Of a stretch of 64,000 nt of DNA, positions 24,177 to 32,196 are shown in pieces; position 1 is the stretch's first letter; each line of letters opens with the position of its first letter. A program made the position numbers and the translations under genes. Source of the DNA: Streptomyces boluensis (GTDB lineage: Bacteria; Actinomycetota; Actinomycetes; Streptomycetales; Streptomycetaceae); assembly GCF_009908195.1 (NCBI RefSeq), contig NZ_JAAAHS010000002.1, forward strand, positions 1 to 64,000. The letters run 5' to 3'. The notes beneath the pieces were generated by a model. The model was not told the origin of the DNA, made no database searches, and worked only from the letters and a program-made list of their open reading frames with translations.

Positions 24177-25085
24177 TTGACAAAGGTAGCCAGTGCTGTA
24201 CGCGAAAATTCTCGCGACGGCCAACCAGCCTTAAGCATCGACAAGTTGAGCGAGTACACCCACCTCAAACACACCGATTCCCTTCTCATAAGGGACATGA
24301 GACGGAGCGGCCCGGACACCTTCACGTTCGCCGTCCGGTGGCCGGCGGTGCGGGGGGCCGGCCGATATGACCCGCGAATTCTGGCCCAGACGATCCGTCA
24401 GACCGGACTTTTCCTCGCGCATGCCGAGTACGGCGTACCGACGTCCCACCAAACTCTGCTGAACCGGCTGGATTTCACCGTCTCGCCGAACCTCTTCGAC
24501 GGCTCCACCGAGCTGCTCGATGTCGAGGTTTCCCTCACAAAACCGAATGGCCGTTCTGCCAGCACGCTGATGATGGCGTTCCGGATCCACCGCGACGGCA
24601 CCACCGTTGCCACAGCCGATGCCGACTTCGGCTGGATATCGCCCGGCGCCTACCGCCGTGTGCGCGGTGTGTACGCCACCGTCGACTGGGGCGACTGGTC
24701 CCTACCGGCGCCGGTGGCACCCGAGTTCGTCGGCCGGGCCGCACCCACCGATGTGGTCCTGTCCCCCGGTGACCGTCCGAACCACTGGCAGTTGCGCAAC
24801 GACCCCGCCAACACCCTGCTTTTCGACCACCCCGTCGACCATGTGCCGGGTCTCGCCCTCCTGGAGGCCGCGGAACAGGCCGCCCACGCGGTCCTCTCCC
24901 CCACCCCGTTCGAGACCACCGAGATCCAGACCGCCTTCGAGCGGTACGTGGAGTTCGACCGGCCCTGCTGGATCGAGGCCGAGTTGCTCACCGAGCCCGA
25001 CGCCGACCGGTTCGCCGTACTGGTGACCGGCACCCAGGGCGAAGGGCCCGCATTCCTGGTGAAGTTGAGCGGCCGCAGGCCCTGA
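24177..25085 (+). CDS. AfsA/ScbA-like gamma-butyrolactone signal synthase
   Basis: A 302-residue protein with two hot-dog-type repeats, as in AfsA/ScbA/BarX, which join a beta-ketoacyl thioester to dihydroxyacetone phosphate. Family segments are YDPRILAQTIRQTGLFLAHA and GVPTSHQTLLNRLDFTV in the first half, and FDHPVDHVPGLALLEAAEQA and ERYVEFDRPCWIEAEL in the second. I chose TTG 24177 because an AGGGGGGG box ends three bases before it and the promoter would leave almost no leader for the alternative GTG at 24138. Codon 19 is TTA (24231-24233), implying bldA control. It is divergent from the ScbR-like repressor and convergent with an SDR. Confidence 0.9.
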   Translation: MTKVASAVRENSRDGQPALSIDKLSEYTHLKHTDSLLIRDMRRSGPDTFTFAVRWPAVRGAGRYDPRILAQTIRQTGLFLAHAEYGVPTSHQTLLNRLDFTVSPNLFDGSTELLDVEVSLTKPNGRSASTLMMAFRIHRDGTTVATADADFGWISPGAYRRVRGVYATVDWGDWSLPAPVAPEFVGRAAPTDVVLSPGDRPNHWQLRNDPANTLLFDHPVDHVPGLALLEAAEQAAHAVLSPTPFETTEIQTAFERYVEFDRPCWIEAELLTEPDADRFAVLVTGTQGEGPAFLVKLSGRRP

Positions 25086-25186
25086 CCGCCGCCCGCCCGG
25101 GAAGGGGGTGCCGCCGAGACCGGCGGCACCCCCGTGCGCGTATCGACGTCGGGCACCCCCGTGTCACCGGCGGCGCCCCCTGCACC

Positions 25187-25951
25187 TCACTGGTTGACGA
25201 AACCCCCGTCCACGGGCATCACGGTGCCGGTCAGGAACGGGCAGCGGTCGCTGAGCAGCCAGGCCGCGGCCGCCGCGATCTCCTCGGGTTCGGCCGTACG
25301 GCCTTGTGGCGTCATGGAGTTGACCATGTCCTCGAGGCCGGGGTTGCGCCCGAACCAGTCGGCGGTGATCTCGCTGCGGGTGGTGCCGGGCGCCACGGCG
25401 TTCACGCGGATGCCCTGCTGCGCGTACTCGTCCGCCGCCGCCCTGGTGAAGCCGACCACCGCGTGCTTGGAGGCGGTGTAGGGGGCGGCCGTGGGGATCG
25501 CGACCAGGCCCGCGACGCTGCTGTTGTTGACGATGGTCCCGCCGCCGCCCGCCAGCATCGCCGCTATCTCGTGCCGCATGCAGTTCCAGACGCTGCGTAC
25601 GTTGGTGTCCATGAGGGTGTCGTAGACGTCGTCGGTCATCAGGTGCATCGGGGTGCGGTCGCCGCCGACCCCGGCGTTGTTGAAGGCCGCGTCGAGCCGG
25701 CCGTACGTGTCCACCGCGAACTGCACCGCGCGCGCGGCCTGTTCGCCGTCGGTGACGTCGGCCACCACGTAGGACGCCTCGGCGCCCTGTGCCCGCAACT
25801 CCTCGACCAGGGCGGCCAGTCGGTCCTCGCGGCGGGCGGCGAGGACCACGCGCGCGCCCTCGCCGGTGAACACCTTCGCCGCCGCGGCACCGATGCCGCT
25901 GCTCGCGCCGGTGATGAGGGCGACCTTGCCAGAGAGAAGATCTTCAGCCAT
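25187..25951 (-). CDS. Short-chain dehydrogenase, possible signal-pathway ketoreductase
   Basis: A 254-residue SDR with TGASSGIG cofactor motif, NNAGV, catalytic Ser 13 residues before the Tyr of YTASK and a C-terminal PVDGGFV. It is of the common glucose-dehydrogenase-like type, not one of the GGTHGMG trio. It is convergent with the AfsA-like gene. In several Streptomyces (BarS1 in the virginiae butanolide pathway, ScbB in S. coelicolor) an SDR or reductase next to afsA completes the signal molecule, so that role is plausible here. The ribosome binding site is weak. A general metabolic reductase is equally possible. Confidence 0.85.
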   Translation of the reverse strand: MAEDLLSGKVALITGASSGIGAAAAKVFTGEGARVVLAARREDRLAALVEELRAQGAEASYVVADVTDGEQAARAVQFAVDTYGRLDAAFNNAGVGGDRTPMHLMTDDVYDTLMDTNVRSVWNCMRHEIAAMLAGGGGTIVNNSSVAGLVAIPTAAPYTASKHAVVGFTRAAADEYAQQGIRVNAVAPGTTRSEITADWFGRNPGLEDMVNSMTPQGRTAEPEEIAAAAAWLLSDRCPFLTGTVMPVDGGFVNQ

Positions 25952-26037
25952 GGGCGAGAGTCTGGCAGCCACGGATCGCCCGACTCCCGCTGGGTACGGG
26001 CCGGTTCGGGCCTTCGGCCCGGTCCTCGGCACGCATC

Positions 26038-26772
26038 TCAGCCGCCCGGCCGCAGCACCGCGTCGGCCACGACCGGCCGGTGCGGGCGGAGCGGGTGACC
26101 GGTGAGGGCCGTCGTGCGGGTCACCGCGATGGCGGTGAGGAGGGTGTCGTGGCTCAGCAGCCAGCTGCCGTGGAACTCCCGCACCCGGCGGCCCCCGATC
26201 ACCGGCCCCGGCACGAGCAGCCGGGCCACGAAGGTGCCCCGGTCCGGGTCCACCGTCACCTCGGCCTCCTCGAAGTCCAGCCAGCGCCCGGTCAGCGGGA
26301 ACCACGTCTTGTACACGGACTCCTTGGCGCTGTAGACGAGCCGGTCCCAGCACACCTCCGGGCGCCGGGCGCGCAGCGCGGCCAGGTGCGTGCGCTCCGC
26401 CGCGAGGGTCACCAACTCCCGGGTGCCGTCGGAGGGAAGGGGCACATTGGGCTCGGCGTCGATGCCCACGGACACCACGTCGCCCGCGTGCGCCACGGCC
26501 GCCGCGCGGTAGTTCGCGCAGTGCGTCATGCTGCCGACCGTTCCCGCCGGCCACTGCGGTGCGCCCCGCTCGCCCGGCAGTATCGGGGCAGGTGCGACGT
26601 TCAGTGCGCCGAGCGCCCGCCGGGCACACGCCCGTACGGTGGCGAACTCGCGGCGGCGGCGGGCCACCGACCGTGACACCACCCTCGCCTCCGCGGGGTA
26701 GAGGGCCGCGGGGGCCCGGTCGTCGAATGCCTCGGCGACCGCCAGCGGCGGCGGCAGCAACAGGTCGATCAT
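26038..26772 (-). CDS. EntD/Npt-type 4'-phosphopantetheinyl transferase
   Basis: A 244-residue transferase of the EntD-like group. GSMTHCANYRAAAVA, VGIDAEPNVPL (Mg-binding acids) and WDRLVYSAKESVYKTWFPLT (Lys-Glu-x4-Lys core) are the three hallmark motifs. It activates carrier proteins and is the second PPTase in the window. Its ATG overlaps the end of the metallophosphoesterase gene by four bases (26769-26772), a translationally coupled pair that also occurs in other actinobacteria. GAGGA lies 5-6 bases upstream of the ATG. Which of the two enzymes modifies which carrier protein cannot be told from sequence. Confidence 0.92.
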   Translation of the reverse strand: MIDLLLPPPLAVAEAFDDRAPAALYPAEARVVSRSVARRRREFATVRACARRALGALNVAPAPILPGERGAPQWPAGTVGSMTHCANYRAAAVAHAGDVVSVGIDAEPNVPLPSDGTRELVTLAAERTHLAALRARRPEVCWDRLVYSAKESVYKTWFPLTGRWLDFEEAEVTVDPDRGTFVARLLVPGPVIGGRRVREFHGSWLLSHDTLLTAIAVTRTTALTGHPLRPHRPVVADAVLRPGG

Positions 26773-27692
26773 CGAAGTCCTCGGCGTCCCTGTGCGTCAT
26801 CGGGTCCGGACCCGGCCGCGGCTGCCCCGTCGCGGGGCGGCGCCGTGCGTTCCGTGAGGATGCGTACCGGCCGGCCGGGGGTGCCGGGGCGCTGCCGCCA
26901 CTCCCGCGGGTAGCCGAGCGACACCTCGCGGTGCGGTACGCCGTCCTTGTGGAGGAGCCGGGGGATGTGCAGGTGGCCGTACACGACCTCGGCGGCGCGG
27001 TAGCGGACGGGCCATCGGTCCGTGGCGCTGGTGCCGCACCACTGGGCGAACTCGGGGAAGCGCAGCACCTGGGTGGGTTCGCGGATCAGCGGGAAGTGGT
27101 TGACCAGGACGGTGTCCAGGTCGTCGGGGAGGGCCGCGAGGCGGGCCTCGGTGGCGGCGACCCGCGCCGCGCACCAGGCCTCCCGGCTGGGATACGGGTC
27201 GGGGTGCAGCAGGAACTCGTCGCTGCACACCACGCCCGCCTCCTCGGCGTACGCAAGGCTCTGTTCCTTGGTGTGCGCTGCGGGCACCCGGAACGTGTAG
27301 TCGTAGAGCACGAACAGCGGGGCCACCGCGACGGGTCCGCCCGCGCCGCGCCACACCGGGTACGGGTCCTCGGGGGTGTGCACGCCCAACTCCCGGCACA
27401 GGCGCACCAGATGGTCGTAGCGGTGGGCGCCGCGCAGGCGTACCGGGTCGTCGGGCGGGGTCCACAGTTCATGGTTGCCGGGCGCCCACACCACCTGGGC
27501 GAAGCGCTCGCGCAGCAGACCGAGGGCCCAGGTGATGTCCTCGACGAACTCGCCGACGTCACCGGCCACGATCAGCCAGTCGTCGGGGTGTTCCGGGCGC
27601 AGGTCCTCGACGATGCGCCGGTTGTCGGCGAAGCGGACGTGCAGATCGCTGACGGCGCGCAGCGCGGCGGACCGGGGCCGATCGTCGCGCAC
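26769..27692 (-). CDS. Metallophosphoesterase (calcineurin-like) coupled to the PPTase
   Basis: A 307-residue protein with the calcineurin-like phosphoesterase signature: VSDLHV (Asp and His metal ligands), VAGDVGEF, APGNHELW with the catalytic Asn-His, VLVNHFPL and a C-terminal GHLHIP. It should hydrolyse a phosphomono- or diester in the cytoplasm. GTG 27692 is chosen because AGGAG lies 8-9 bases upstream and the preceding residues are low-complexity. It overlaps the PPTase start, so a linked role such as handling the 3',5'-ADP by-product or removing phosphopantetheine is imaginable, but that is speculation. Confidence 0.87.
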   Translation of the reverse strand: MRDDRPRSAALRAVSDLHVRFADNRRIVEDLRPEHPDDWLIVAGDVGEFVEDITWALGLLRERFAQVVWAPGNHELWTPPDDPVRLRGAHRYDHLVRLCRELGVHTPEDPYPVWRGAGGPVAVAPLFVLYDYTFRVPAAHTKEQSLAYAEEAGVVCSDEFLLHPDPYPSREAWCAARVAATEARLAALPDDLDTVLVNHFPLIREPTQVLRFPEFAQWCGTSATDRWPVRYRAAEVVYGHLHIPRLLHKDGVPHREVSLGYPREWRQRPGTPGRPVRILTERTAPPRDGAAAAGSGPDDAQGRRGLR

Positions 27693-27720
27693 TGCGGCTG
27701 CTCCTCTTCCCGGCGGCACA

Positions 27721-27765
27721 CACCGTGGTGGATGCCGGGCTGCGGTCCCGGCACCCACCATGGTG
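27721..27765. terminator. Hairpin between the second TetR gene and the metallophosphoesterase gene
   Basis: A 19-base stem (27721-27739 with 27747-27765; 17 Watson-Crick pairs and two G-T pairs) with a 7-base loop, about 80 bases beyond the stop of the leftward TetR gene. Confidence 0.75.
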
Positions 27766-27845
27766 CGCGCCGCCGGTCAAACCCCGCACAAACGGCGCTC
27801 CAAGCAACCGTCCGCGCGCGTCGCCGCGTACGTTCGCGCCTGGCC

Positions 27846-28547
27846 CTAGGCCACGCCGCAGTCCGCTTCCGCGGGGGCGTCGCCGGGCAGCCGCAGGGCG
27901 TCCGTGCCGTTCTCGTCCAGCGGCCACACCGGTGTCACGGTGCCTTCCGGTACGAGGGTCCTGGCCACGTCCTCGCTGGCGAGCCGGGGCAGCAGCAGCC
28001 GCCAGAACCGGGTGACGGCCTGCCGTGAACACCACTCGGCGTCCCGCCGGGCCCGCACCTCGAAGCCGGCGACGACCGCGGTGATGGCGTACACGGCGTC
28101 CTCGACGCCGACCCCCGGTGCCAGGCTGCCCTGGTCCCTGGCCACGGTGAGCATCAGCTGCACCCAGTCCTGCCACTGCTCCCACAGGTCCCCATCACCC
28201 TGCCAGGTCGCATCGGTGCCCAGGCGGAAGCCGGCGCGCAGCACCGGGTCGTCCAGGAGGTACTGGGTGAGCGTGTGGGAGGTGTCGACCAGGTGCTGCA
28301 GCGGGGTGGGGTGGCGCAGCGGTATCCGCCCGGTGATGTGCAACAGGCTCTGCGCCGCGGCCAGTTCGACGGCCAGGCCGAGCGCCCGTTTGTTGCCGAA
28401 GTGGAAGTGCACGGCACCGGTGCTCATGCCGGCCCGGGAACTGATCGCGTTGATCGAGGAATCGGCGAAGCCGACATGGTCGAAGACCTCGGCGGCTGAG
28501 CGGATCAGCTCCTGGCGGGTCCGAAGGGCACGGTGCTGCTTGGCCAT
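27846..28547 (-). CDS. TetR-family regulator, second gamma-butyrolactone receptor-like protein
   Basis: A 233-residue regulator related to the ScbR group. The helix-turn-helix is at about residues 8-52 (ALRTRQELIRSAAEVFDHVG, then GMSTGAVHFHFGNKRALGLA), and the C-terminal domain has W in WEQWQDWVQLML and FWRLLLPRL. It may be a pseudo-receptor that answers to antibiotics rather than to the signal, as seen for ScbR2-type proteins, or a receptor for the gene at 28823. GGAG lies 6 bases before the ATG at 28547. It is divergent from the quinone-oxidoreductase-like gene with a 275-base spacer containing a CGGT/ACCG dyad. Confidence 0.87.
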   Translation of the reverse strand: MAKQHRALRTRQELIRSAAEVFDHVGFADSSINAISSRAGMSTGAVHFHFGNKRALGLAVELAAAQSLLHITGRIPLRHPTPLQHLVDTSHTLTQYLLDDPVLRAGFRLGTDATWQGDGDLWEQWQDWVQLMLTVARDQGSLAPGVGVEDAVYAITAVVAGFEVRARRDAEWCSRQAVTRFWRLLLPRLASEDVARTLVPEGTVTPVWPLDENGTDALRLPGDAPAEADCGVA

Positions 28548-28739
28548 GTGGCGCTCCGATAGGGACGGCGAGCGGCGGGACGGGCGGATCGGGATCCCGT
28601 CACAGCGCGGCGGAGGGGACGGATCCGGCCGTAAAGGTCGCGTACGACCCGGCCGGTTCGGCTGCGTGTCTCCGGTCACGGGCCGGGCGCGGTCCGCGGT
28701 CACCGACCGTCAGGGCCGTGCCGGACTGCGGCTGCCGAG

Positions 28740-28754
28740 CGGTTTCGTATACCG
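28740..28754. promoter_or_regulatory. Short dyad CGGT-N7-ACCG in a divergent promoter
   Basis: CGGTTTCGTATACCG lies 69-83 bases before the quinone-oxidoreductase-like gene and about 190 bases before the TetR gene. It could be a half of a receptor operator; evidence is the symmetry and position only. Confidence 0.3.
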
Positions 28755-28822
28755 GGCACTGTACGCACCCCGGCGGCTCAATCAGTGCGCTGTGCACGGA
28801 CGTTGGCGCGATATCGTGCCCC

Positions 28823-29743
28823 ATGCTCGCCATACGATTCGACCGCTTCGGCGGTCCCGAGGTCCTTGCTCCCGTGGAACTCCCGGCGCCCGAGGCGGGC
28901 CCGGACCAGGTGCTGATCACCGTCGAGGCAGCCGGGGTGAACTTCGCCGACACCCACCAGACCGACGGTTCCCTGCTGAGCGCGGACCGGCTGCCGTACG
29001 TGCCGGGCAGCGAGGTCGTGGGCCGCACCGCGGACGGCCGCCGGGTGCTCGCCCGGGTCTCCGGCGGGTACGCGGAGCAGGTCGTCGCCGACGCGTCCGG
29101 TGTGCTGGAGATCCCGGACGAGCTGGACGCGGGGCGGGCGCTCGCGCTGCTGATGCAGGGCCTGACGGCGTGGCACCTGCTGCGGTCGGCAGCCCGTCTG
29201 CAGCCCGGCGAGACGGTGGTGGTGCACTCGGCGGCGGGCGGTGTGGGCAGCCTCGCGGTGCAGCTGGCGAAGGAGTTCGGCGCGGGCCGGGTGCTCGCCC
29301 AGGCGTCCACCCCGGAGAAGGAGCAACTCGCCCTGGAACTGGGCGCGGACGGCGTCGCCTCGTACCCGCTGGAGCCGGGCGCCGCCAAGGCCGATGTGGT
29401 GCTCGACGCGGTGGGCGGCACGCTTTTCGACCAGGCGCTTGAGTCCCTCGCGTCGTTCGGGCGCCTGGTGAGTTACGGCAACGCCGCCCGCACCGGGTTC
29501 ACTCCGGTCGACCCGGCGCGGCTGGGAAGGCTGAACGCCTCGGTCGTCGGGTTCTGGCTGCGGCCCACGCTGGCCCGGCCGGGCGCGGTCGAGGGGCCGT
29601 TGAAGGAGCTGTTCGACCTCACCCTGCGCGGCAGGCTCCGGCCGGTCGTGCACGCCGAGTCCTACCCGCTGGCCGAGGCGCGGCGCGCCCACGAGGACCT
29701 GCTGGCGCGGCGCACGGTGGGCAAGGTGCTGTTGCGGCCCTGA
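28823..29743 (+). CDS. NADPH:quinone oxidoreductase-like MDR family protein
   Basis: A 306-residue zinc-free medium-chain reductase. The N-terminal GroES-like part has GVNFADTHQTDG and LPYVPGSEVVG, without the Cys/His zinc ligands. The nucleotide-binding part contains the VVHSAAGGVGSLAVQLAK motif. Such enzymes reduce quinones or enones with NADPH. There is no clear ribosome binding site and the ATG could be close to the transcript end. It is divergent from the second ScbR-like gene and could be its regulatory target, as autoregulated TetR/reductase pairs are common. Whether it serves the pathway or protects the cell against quinones is open. Confidence 0.85.
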   Translation: MLAIRFDRFGGPEVLAPVELPAPEAGPDQVLITVEAAGVNFADTHQTDGSLLSADRLPYVPGSEVVGRTADGRRVLARVSGGYAEQVVADASGVLEIPDELDAGRALALLMQGLTAWHLLRSAARLQPGETVVVHSAAGGVGSLAVQLAKEFGAGRVLAQASTPEKEQLALELGADGVASYPLEPGAAKADVVLDAVGGTLFDQALESLASFGRLVSYGNAARTGFTPVDPARLGRLNASVVGFWLRPTLARPGAVEGPLKELFDLTLRGRLRPVVHAESYPLAEARRAHEDLLARRTVGKVLLRP

Positions 29744-29890
29744 GGTTGCTGCGGGCGGGGGCGCGGCCTCTCCCAGAGCGAGGCAGGGCGGGGCGCGGCG
29801 CTCAAAGCCTGGTCAAGGCCGTTCGCCGGACCTGACACACTCCGCGCCGGTCCCTTGGGGGCGCCGTCGGACCCGCTCATGATCATGCGT

Positions 29891-29929
29891 AGCCGGGTCG
29901 GCGTACTTCCCCCGTCTGCCGACCCGGCT
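29891..29929. terminator. Hairpin behind the quinone-oxidoreductase-like gene
   Basis: A 12-base perfect stem (29891-29902 with 29918-29929) with a 15-base loop, in the spacer between two convergent genes. Confidence 0.6.
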
Positions 29930-29971
29930 GTGCACTCGGGGAGACGTCCCCTAAGGCCGGTACGACGTCAG

Positions 29972-29999
29972 AGCACGGACGCAGCGGGGCGTCCGTGCT
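29972..29999. terminator. Second hairpin in the same convergent spacer
   Basis: An 11-base perfect stem (29972-29982 with 29989-29999) with a 6-base loop, just past the stop of the leftward DUF4190 gene at 30024. Confidence 0.75.
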
Positions 30000-30023
30000 T
30001 CTGAGGGGGCGTCGGCAGAGCGG

Positions 30024-30383
30024 TCAGCCGAAGCTCCACGAAACGGATCCCTGGGCCGTCATGAGCGCGGCCAGGACCAGCAGGTCGGCGACGCCGAGCC
30101 CGAGGCCGAGCAGGGCGCGGCCGCGGCGTTCGGTGCCTCGCAGGAATGCCACGACGGCGAGCGCGATGGCGAGAGGGCCGAGCACGACGTTCATGACCAG
30201 GAGGCCGACGAGGCCCAGGATGAACGACGCCACCGCGGGGCCGTCACCGTGCCTGATCTCCTTGTCGGCCGCGGAACCCGGACCCTGGCCGGAGGGCTCC
30301 ACCGTCCGCAGGGGTGGAAGGGTCTGGTCCGCGATCGGGGTCGACGGGCGGTGGAGCTGGCGCTCGGGGGACTGTACCGGCAT
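30024..30383 (-). CDS. Small DUF4190-type membrane protein
   Basis: A 119-residue protein with about 50 soluble N-terminal residues, two hydrophobic segments (AVASFILGLVGLLVMNVVLG and LGLGLGVADLLVLAALM) and between them a basic turn RGTERRGRAL. This layout is the DUF4190 pattern seen in many actinobacterial membrane proteins of unknown role. AAAGGAGG lies six bases before the ATG. It follows a 52-residue membrane-protein gene by 30 bases on the same strand. It is probably not part of biosynthesis and may mark a boundary between cluster parts. Confidence 0.8.
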   Translation of the reverse strand: MPVQSPERQLHRPSTPIADQTLPPLRTVEPSGQGPGSAADKEIRHGDGPAVASFILGLVGLLVMNVVLGPLAIALAVVAFLRGTERRGRALLGLGLGVADLLVLAALMTAQGSVSWSFG

Positions 30384-30413
30384 GGTTCGCCTCCTTTGTC
30401 TCAGGCGGTTTTC

Positions 30414-30572
30414 TCAGGCGGTGTTTCGGTGACTGCCGCGTTCACGGATGGCAAAGTGCGTGAGCCAGCCGGCAATGGCGACAGCGGCAATGGCCGATAT
30501 ACCGAGCGGCAAATAGGTTATTGCTCCCAGGAATATGCCCAGAAGCGCGAATACTGCGGCCACGACGAACAT
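30414..30572 (-). CDS. Very small membrane protein (52 aa)
   Basis: The frame from ATG 30572 to a TGA at 30414 encodes 52 residues: one or two hydrophobic segments (MFVVAAVFALLGIFLGAITY, then LGISAIAAVAIAGWL) and a basic-polar tail ending RERGSHRNTA. GAGAGGAG lies six bases before the ATG, a strong ribosome binding site. Codon use is less GC-biased than its neighbours (several ATA codons). It forms a probable operon with the DUF4190 gene. I do not recognise a family; a small membrane-stress or structural peptide is possible. Confidence 0.65.
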   Translation of the reverse strand: MFVVAAVFALLGIFLGAITYLPLGISAIAAVAIAGWLTHFAIRERGSHRNTA

Positions 30573-30818
30573 GCTTCTCCTCTCGACAGAGCCGTAGCCA
30601 TGCGGGCGCCATGGCCGTGACGGACGAGATTCAGTAAAGGGCTACCTGCCGAAGTCGTCGAACGTGACTGAACGTCAATTGAACATGCCGGCGCCGACCC
30701 GGCCGAACCACGCTCGCACCATTCGCCTGGGCTTTTGGCCACGCGTCCCGATCCCCCGAGAGCGGGCGCACTTTCCTGACGCATGCCGATTGCGCACGTT
30801 GGAAGAACTGAGAGTCGC

Positions 30819-32195
30819 CTAAGAGGCCTCGGGCACGTCCGCGGCCTCTCCGTACCTGTCCGGCGGGGAGGTCTCGCGTGCCGCGTGCCGTTCGGCGGTC
30901 CGCCTGTTGTAGTCGTCCAGCCGTCGCTGGGCGGTGACCGTCGCCTGCGTGAACCGTCTCGCGGGGTCGGCGCCCTGCTCCAGCACGTCCCTCATCGCTT
31001 GCACCAAGTCGGCGTGCACGCTGGAGAGTTCGCCGACCAGTGCGCCGGTCGCGGCCGGCGATCCGTCGGAGGCGCCGAGTTGCTTCGGCGCCTCCAGATG
31101 GTGCGGCTTCTCGGCGAACCAGCCCTCTGCTTCCAGTAGTTGGTGCGAGCCGTGGGTCACCGGGATGAAGCCGCTCGACTTGTGCCAGGCGGCGGCGCCG
31201 TCCGGATTGAGCAGGTACTGCAGGAACGCCAGTGCGCCGTCCTCCACTTCCGGCGAAAGACCGGCGGCCAGGAACAGGGAGTCGCCGCCCAGGACGTTGC
31301 CGCCGTACGGCACGGCGCCGTTGTGCGGCAGGCCGCAGGCGACGACGTCGATCCCCGCCTTCGCCGCGGCCGACACCACAGGCTGGGCCATCACCGAGGA
31401 GTTGTAGAGGAACGCCACCCGGCCCTCGGTGAAGGCCTTGAACGTTCCCATCCAGTCCTGGGCCGCTCCGGTGTGCAGGTACAGGCCGTCTTTGTGCAGC
31501 CGCTGCCACCACGTGGCCCAGGCCAGAAGTTCCTCGGAGGCCAGGTCCACCTTCTGGGCCCGGTCCGATCGGCCGTTGGCGTGGTCGACAAGCAGGCCGC
31601 TCTGGTGGCACACGGCATCCTGGAAGAACCAGCCGTCGACAGCCCACGTGATGGCGTGCGAAGGACCGCCGTCCGTGCGCATGACGGCCCGGCAAGCGGC
31701 CTCCAAACCCTCCCAGTCCTGCGGTACTTCGGTGATTCCGGCCGCCCGCAGCATCGTCATGTTCGCGTACAGCAGGCCCGTGGAAACGCTGAACGGCACC
31801 GATACCAGTTCGCCGTCGTAGCTGTAGTAGCGGCGTGCGGTGTCGATGAAGTCGTCGAGGATCACCGGCTCACCGAGGATCTCCCGGCGTCCGCCGACCG
31901 CCCGCTGCACCGGGGTGAACAGCGGCCCACCGGTCGCGGCGACCGCGTCGCGGGCGTGCTGGGTCTCGGTGAAGAAGACGTCGACGAGCGCCGGGACGCG
32001 GCCCTGCTCCAGGGTCCGGATGAAGTCCTCGCGGCCGGTCTCGCTCCAGTACCGGTACGTCGAGATGCGGATCTCGTAGTCGGGGTGGGCCGCGCCGAAC
32101 TCCGCGGCCCGTCGGCGCACCGGGTCCAGGAACCCCTCGACCACCGGGTGGTCGGCGAGCAGTATGTCGACAACGATCCGGCCGTCGCCTCCCAC
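30819..32195 (-). CDS. Family 1 solute-binding-protein homologue without signal peptide
   Basis: A 458-residue protein with the fold pattern of sugar-type ABC solute-binding proteins: FTETQHARD, YDGELVSVPFSVSTGLLYAN near residue 125, WEGLEAACRAVM, FTEGRVAFLYNSSVMAQPV near 265 and LQYLLNPDGAAAWHKSSGFIP near 345. It begins directly with VDILLADHPVVEGF and has neither lipobox nor Tat/Sec signal, so it should stay in the cytoplasm. No permease or ATPase gene is near. Its GTG start follows the methyltransferase stop by one base with GGGAGG inside the preceding gene, so the two are translated together. An enzymatic or ligand-holding role in the pathway is inferred. Confidence 0.8.
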   Translation of the reverse strand: MGGDGRIVVDILLADHPVVEGFLDPVRRRAAEFGAAHPDYEIRISTYRYWSETGREDFIRTLEQGRVPALVDVFFTETQHARDAVAATGGPLFTPVQRAVGGRREILGEPVILDDFIDTARRYYSYDGELVSVPFSVSTGLLYANMTMLRAAGITEVPQDWEGLEAACRAVMRTDGGPSHAITWAVDGWFFQDAVCHQSGLLVDHANGRSDRAQKVDLASEELLAWATWWQRLHKDGLYLHTGAAQDWMGTFKAFTEGRVAFLYNSSVMAQPVVSAAAKAGIDVVACGLPHNGAVPYGGNVLGGDSLFLAAGLSPEVEDGALAFLQYLLNPDGAAAWHKSSGFIPVTHGSHQLLEAEGWFAEKPHHLEAPKQLGASDGSPAATGALVGELSSVHADLVQAMRDVLEQGADPARRFTQATVTAQRRLDDYNRRTAERHAARETSPPDRYGEAADVPEAS

Positions 32196-32196
32196 C

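Noticed and set aside
30819-32195. Ordinary ABC sugar-uptake binding protein
   Set aside because: There is no signal peptide or lipobox and no permease or ATPase gene next to it.
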